From the NCBI GenBank assembly GCA_937917025.1, contig CALFSF010000561.1:1-9970 (forward strand): a stretch of DNA of 9,970 nt, written 5' to 3'. Position 1 is the first letter of the stretch. Each line of letters starts with the position of its first letter. Positions 5,775 through 9,970 of this stretch are shown in pieces. The stretch is from an uncultured Paraburkholderia sp. Lineage in GTDB: Bacteria > Pseudomonadota > Gammaproteobacteria > Burkholderiales > Burkholderiaceae. The notes below the pieces were generated by a model that ran no database searches, was not told the DNA's origin, and was given only the letters and a program-made list of their open reading frames with translations. The position numbers and the translations under genes were made by a program.

Positions 5775-6575
5775 CTATTCGAACGCGCCTTTGCGCGCGT
5801 TTGCCTCCGGCAGCTGGCGCGTCTCGCGCACCGAACGCGGATGCCACAGCTTCGCGCCCCCTTCGATGCCGGCGTCGTTCGACACGACCGCCACGTTCGC
5901 CGGCAATTCGAACTTCAGCCGCGCGGCGTTGCCGCCGCCAATCCACAGCTTGTCGTAGTTCACGAGCGAAGCGAGGATGCCGACGATCTTTTCCACGCGG
6001 CGGTTCCATCGCTTGTCGCCGGCTTTCCTGCGCGCGGCGTCGCCGATGTATTCGTCGTAAGCGCGGCCCTTGCTCACCGGGTGATGCGCCAGTTCCAGAT
6101 GCGGCATCAGTTCGCCGTCGCGAAAGAGGGCGGTGCCCGCGCCGGTGCCGAGCGTCAGCACGAACTCGATGCCTTTGCCTTCGATCGCGGCGAAGCCCTG
6201 CATTTCGGCGTCGTTGATCATGCGTACCGGCAGGCCGCCCAGCCGTGCCGCCAGTTTGTCCGCGAGTGCGATGTCGTGCCAGCCCGTCACGCCGAAGTGC
6301 GGCGCCGTCAGGATGCGGTTGTTGCGCACGAAGCCGGGAAAGCCGATCGAGATCTGCGTGGGCGGATATTGCGCGACGATCGGCGCAACCAGCGCGACCA
6401 GGGTATCGACGAGCTGATCCGGCGTGCACGGATGCGGCGTCGCCACGCGAACACGCTCGCTCAACATGTGTCCGCTCGTGTCGATGATCGCTGCCTTAAG
6501 GCCTGTGCCGCCGACGTCGATGGCGAGGATCTGCTCCGCTTTGCTTCTGGTTTTCGGCTTGCGTGATGTCACCAC
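5775..6575 (-). CDS. ROK-family glucokinase, polyphosphate-glucokinase type
   Basis: It phosphorylates glucose to glucose-6-phosphate, with polyphosphate and/or ATP as likely donor; cytosolic. The 266-residue protein has the ROK phosphate motif DVGGTGLKAA (20-29), a sugar/base region MINDAEMQGFA with catalytic aspartate D122, and the second phosphate loop LTLGTGAGTALF (140-151). It lacks the zinc-binding Cys cluster (CxCGxxGC) of ordinary ROK kinases and has only one cysteine. It instead has the layout I recall from actinobacterial PpgK: LELAHHPV, KGRAYDEYIGD, a Trp-rich KRWNRRVEKI segment, and LWIGGGNA. The start is GTG 6575, with a strong AAGGAG (6582-6587) six bases upstream; an out-of-frame ATG overlaps it. 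It lies 54 bp after zwf on the same strand, so an operon making and using glucose-6-phosphate is likely. The phosphate donor cannot be decided from sequence. Confidence 0.87.
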   Translation of the reverse strand: MVTSRKPKTRSKAEQILAIDVGGTGLKAAIIDTSGHMLSERVRVATPHPCTPDQLVDTLVALVAPIVAQYPPTQISIGFPGFVRNNRILTAPHFGVTGWHDIALADKLAARLGGLPVRMINDAEMQGFAAIEGKGIEFVLTLGTGAGTALFRDGELMPHLELAHHPVSKGRAYDEYIGDAARRKAGDKRWNRRVEKIVGILASLVNYDKLWIGGGNAARLKFELPANVAVVSNDAGIEGGAKLWHPRSVRETRQLPEANARKGAFE

Positions 6576-6589
6576 ATTTTTCTCCTTAT

Positions 6590-6614
6590 TGTGCTTCGTG
6601 CCGGTGTGCTTCGT
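6590..6614. repeat. Short direct repeat in the zwf-glucokinase gap
   Basis: TGTGCTTCGT occurs at 6590-6599 and 6605-6614, five bases apart. On the transcribed strand it reads ACGAAGCACA twice, just upstream of the glucokinase ribosome site. It may be a small duplication or a protein/RNA binding site. Confidence 0.4.
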
Positions 6615-6629
6615 AGTGTGTGGGCCGCA

Positions 6630-8255
6630 TTACTTCTTCTGGGCAGTGTTTGCATCGTTGGCGGTGTCATCGGGCGTCAGCGGCCGCCACGCGCGTCCAT
6701 CGCGGGCGAGCAGCGCGTCGCTTTGCGCAGGCCCCGCGCTGCCCGCCGGGTACCCTTCCACGGGCAACGGGCCGTTTTCCGGATGCAGCACGTCTTCGAC
6801 GGCGGCCCAGCTCGTCTCGATGCCGTCGGCGCGCTGGAACAGCGTGGCGTCGCCCAGCATGCAGTCGTACAGCAGCGTCTCGTAGCCGACGTTCGCGCGT
6901 TCCGCGAAGAAGTCGGCATAGTCGAACGCCGATTGCACCGGGCCGATCTGCATCGCGGGGCCGGGCACCTTCACGTTGAAATCGAAGCGCGTGCCGTGCG
7001 CCGGGTCGATGCGCAGCGTCAGCACGTTGGGCGTCAACGTGTCGACGGGCGTGTCGCGAAACAGCCGGAACGGCACCGTTTTGAGTTGCACCGCGATCTC
7101 CGTGCGGCGCGACGCGAGGCGCTTGCCGGTGCGCAGATAAAACGGCACGCCCGCCCAGCGCCAGTTTTCGATGAACACGCGCGCCGCGGCGTACGTCTCC
7201 GTGTGGCTGTCCGTCGCGACGTCGGGTTCCTCGCGATAACCCGGGCCGGCCGGCCCTTTCTCGTACTGGCCGAACACGACGTCGCGCGCGTGGAGCGGCT
7301 GGATCGCATCGAAGATATCGGCCTTCTTGTCGCGCACCGCTTCGGCATCGAAGGAATTGGGCGGCTCCATGGCCACCATGCCGAGCAGCTGGAACAGGTG
7401 ATTGGGCAGCATGTCGCGAAACGCGCCGGTCTGTTCGTAGAACTGGCCGCGCCCTTCGACGCCGATCGTCTCCGCCGCCGTGATCTGCACGTGATCGATG
7501 TATTCGCGTCGCCAGATCGGCTCGAAGATCGCGTTCGCGAAGCGCACGGCGAGAATGCTCTGCACCGTGTCCTTGCCGAGAAAATGGTCGATGCGATAGA
7601 CCTGCGATTCCTTCGCGTAGCTCAGGATATGCGCGTTCAGATCGCGCGCGGACGCGAGGTCGGTGCCGAACGGCTTTTCGATGACGAGACGCCGGAAGCC
7701 GCCGCCTTCGTCTTCCTTCAGCAATCCCGCGCGGCCGAGATGCTCGACGATCGGTTTGAAGAAGCGCGACGTGACCGCGAGATAAAAGATCACGTTGCTG
7801 CCCGCCGTGGCGCCGATCAGCTGCTTCAGGTTCGAGAACGTGTCGTCGGATTCGAATTCGCCGGCCACGTATTGCAGCCGCTGCGCGACCCAGTCCCACG
7901 CGTCTTCGTCGAATTGCGTGGTATGGAAGGTGCTCGCCTTGTCGGCGGCGAATTGCTGCAACGACTTCTTGAGGTCGTCACGCCAGTCGGCGGTCTCGCG
8001 TTCGCCATGATTCACGCCGATGATCTTCATGCCCGAATCGAGCAGACCATCCGTCGACAGGTTGTAAAGCGCCGGCATCAGCAGACGTTTCGTGAGGTCG
8101 CCACCCGCGCCGAAGATCACCAGCGTACAGGGCGGCGCGGGATGCTTGCCCGCGGAGGAGGGCGAGGCGCCCGCGGGCCCCGAAGCGGCCCGCGCGGTGA
8201 CACCGGCACTGGAAGCGGTATTCACTGGCTGCGCTGCATTCGTTTCGTTTGACAT
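6630..8255 (-). CDS. zwf: Glucose-6-phosphate 1-dehydrogenase
   Basis: It oxidises glucose-6-phosphate to 6-phosphogluconolactone with NADP(+) (some bacterial forms also use NAD), feeding the pentose phosphate and Entner-Doudoroff routes; cytosolic. The 541 residues include the dinucleotide motif FGAGGDLTKR (48-57), VIEKPFGTD, the substrate/active-site block RIDHFLGKD (221-229, H224), and MLPNHLFQLLGMVAMEPP with the second conserved histidine. It is longer than the usual ~490 residues because of a ~40-residue Ala/Ser/Gly/Pro-rich N-terminus before PPCTLVIFG and a disordered Ala/Asp/Thr-rich C-terminal end. The classic GASGDL has Gly for Ser, and the usual LGKE is LGKD. ATG 8255 is the only ATG before the core; its ribosome site is weak (ACGGAA). 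It lies 128 bp after the glycosidase gene and 54 bp before the glucokinase gene, on the same strand. Identity is certain; the start is moderately certain. Confidence 0.97.
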   Translation of the reverse strand: MSNETNAAQPVNTASSAGVTARAASGPAGASPSSAGKHPAPPCTLVIFGAGGDLTKRLLMPALYNLSTDGLLDSGMKIIGVNHGERETADWRDDLKKSLQQFAADKASTFHTTQFDEDAWDWVAQRLQYVAGEFESDDTFSNLKQLIGATAGSNVIFYLAVTSRFFKPIVEHLGRAGLLKEDEGGGFRRLVIEKPFGTDLASARDLNAHILSYAKESQVYRIDHFLGKDTVQSILAVRFANAIFEPIWRREYIDHVQITAAETIGVEGRGQFYEQTGAFRDMLPNHLFQLLGMVAMEPPNSFDAEAVRDKKADIFDAIQPLHARDVVFGQYEKGPAGPGYREEPDVATDSHTETYAAARVFIENWRWAGVPFYLRTGKRLASRRTEIAVQLKTVPFRLFRDTPVDTLTPNVLTLRIDPAHGTRFDFNVKVPGPAMQIGPVQSAFDYADFFAERANVGYETLLYDCMLGDATLFQRADGIETSWAAVEDVLHPENGPLPVEGYPAGSAGPAQSDALLARDGRAWRPLTPDDTANDANTAQKK

Positions 8256-8272
8256 GGGTTCATTCCGTTAAG

Positions 8273-8292
8273 CCAGTACACTGGACGATATA
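8273..8292 (-). promoter_or_regulatory. Candidate zwf -10 box and operator-like palindrome
   Basis: On the - strand TATATC (8287-8292) could be a -10 box. It is followed at once by CCAGTGTACTGG (8273-8284), two 5-bp inverted arms around a 2-bp centre, placed where a repressor would cover the start site about 20 bp before zwf. No convincing -35 is present at 17 bp. An alternative start upstream would use TTGACC (8359-8364) with a poor -10, GAAATT. No HexR-like site is seen. Confidence 0.3.
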
Positions 8293-8322
8293 GAAAAGAC
8301 CGCAGTCGAAGCCGCACAGTTC

Positions 8323-8345
8323 AAAAAACACGCGGAATTTCACGC
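8323..8345 (-). terminator. Weak terminator after the glycoside hydrolase gene
   Basis: On the - strand GCGTG (8341-8345) can pair with CGCGT (8330-8334), two of the five pairs being G-T, around a six-base loop. One base later comes a run of six T (8323-8328). The stem is weak, so it may only reduce read-through from the glycosidase gene into zwf. Confidence 0.35.
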
Positions 8346-8383
8346 AACGCAGGCAATCGGTCAATTGCTGGAAGCGGGACGGC

Positions 8384-9970
<1,587 letters not shown>

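Noticed and set aside
5841..6566. A 241-codon + strand frame opposite the glucokinase gene
   Set aside because: It is an antisense shadow with no domain or ribosome site; the - strand kinase has full motifs.
6591..8252. A 553-codon open frame on the + strand covering all of zwf
   Set aside because: It mirrors the real zwf frame in GC-rich DNA. Its protein is Arg/Val/Ala-rich with no recognisable domain, while the - strand frame is a clear G6P dehydrogenase.

Overview
The window is a high-GC chromosomal segment. The gene content, codon use and purF-metZ order fit Burkholderiales, most likely Burkholderia or Paraburkholderia. The FKBP and the end of purF look very like Burkholderia proteins. 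I see no mobile element, CRISPR array, tRNA or rRNA, and base composition is even throughout, so this looks like ordinary core or near-core chromosome.

Layout. (1) Bases 1-609 are the 3' end of purF (purine synthesis), followed by a 285-bp leader and metZ (methionine synthesis), both on the + strand. The leader holds what I read as a SAM-II (SAM-alpha) riboswitch and, about 55 bases further on, a strong intrinsic terminator, so metZ is probably switched off when S-adenosylmethionine is plentiful. (2) Bases 2177-3333 carry, on the - strand, a small cytosolic FKBP peptidyl-prolyl isomerase followed 14 bp later by an AraC-family regulator, probably one operon. (3) Divergent from it is a short, soluble histidine-kinase-like protein whose HisKA half is intact and whose ATP-binding half is badly degraded. 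A CNNM/CorC (HlyC family) membrane protein follows with its own promoter and a TTG start. (4) Bases 5775-9970 form a - strand carbohydrate group, transcribed in the order GH63/MGH1-like glycoside hydrolase (5' end outside the window), zwf, and a ROK glucokinase of the polyphosphate-glucokinase type.

How the genes may work together. The last group makes a plausible short path: an alpha-glycoside hydrolase releases glucose, the ROK kinase makes glucose-6-phosphate, and Zwf oxidises it into the pentose phosphate/Entner-Doudoroff routes with NADPH formation. The purF-metZ junction joins two biosynthetic genes by position only, because the riboswitch and terminator separate their control.

The points most worth a second look are the riboswitch and its possible antiterminator, the kinase-dead-looking histidine kinase, and the glycosidase-zwf-glucokinase group. 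I found no clearly new biological system here.
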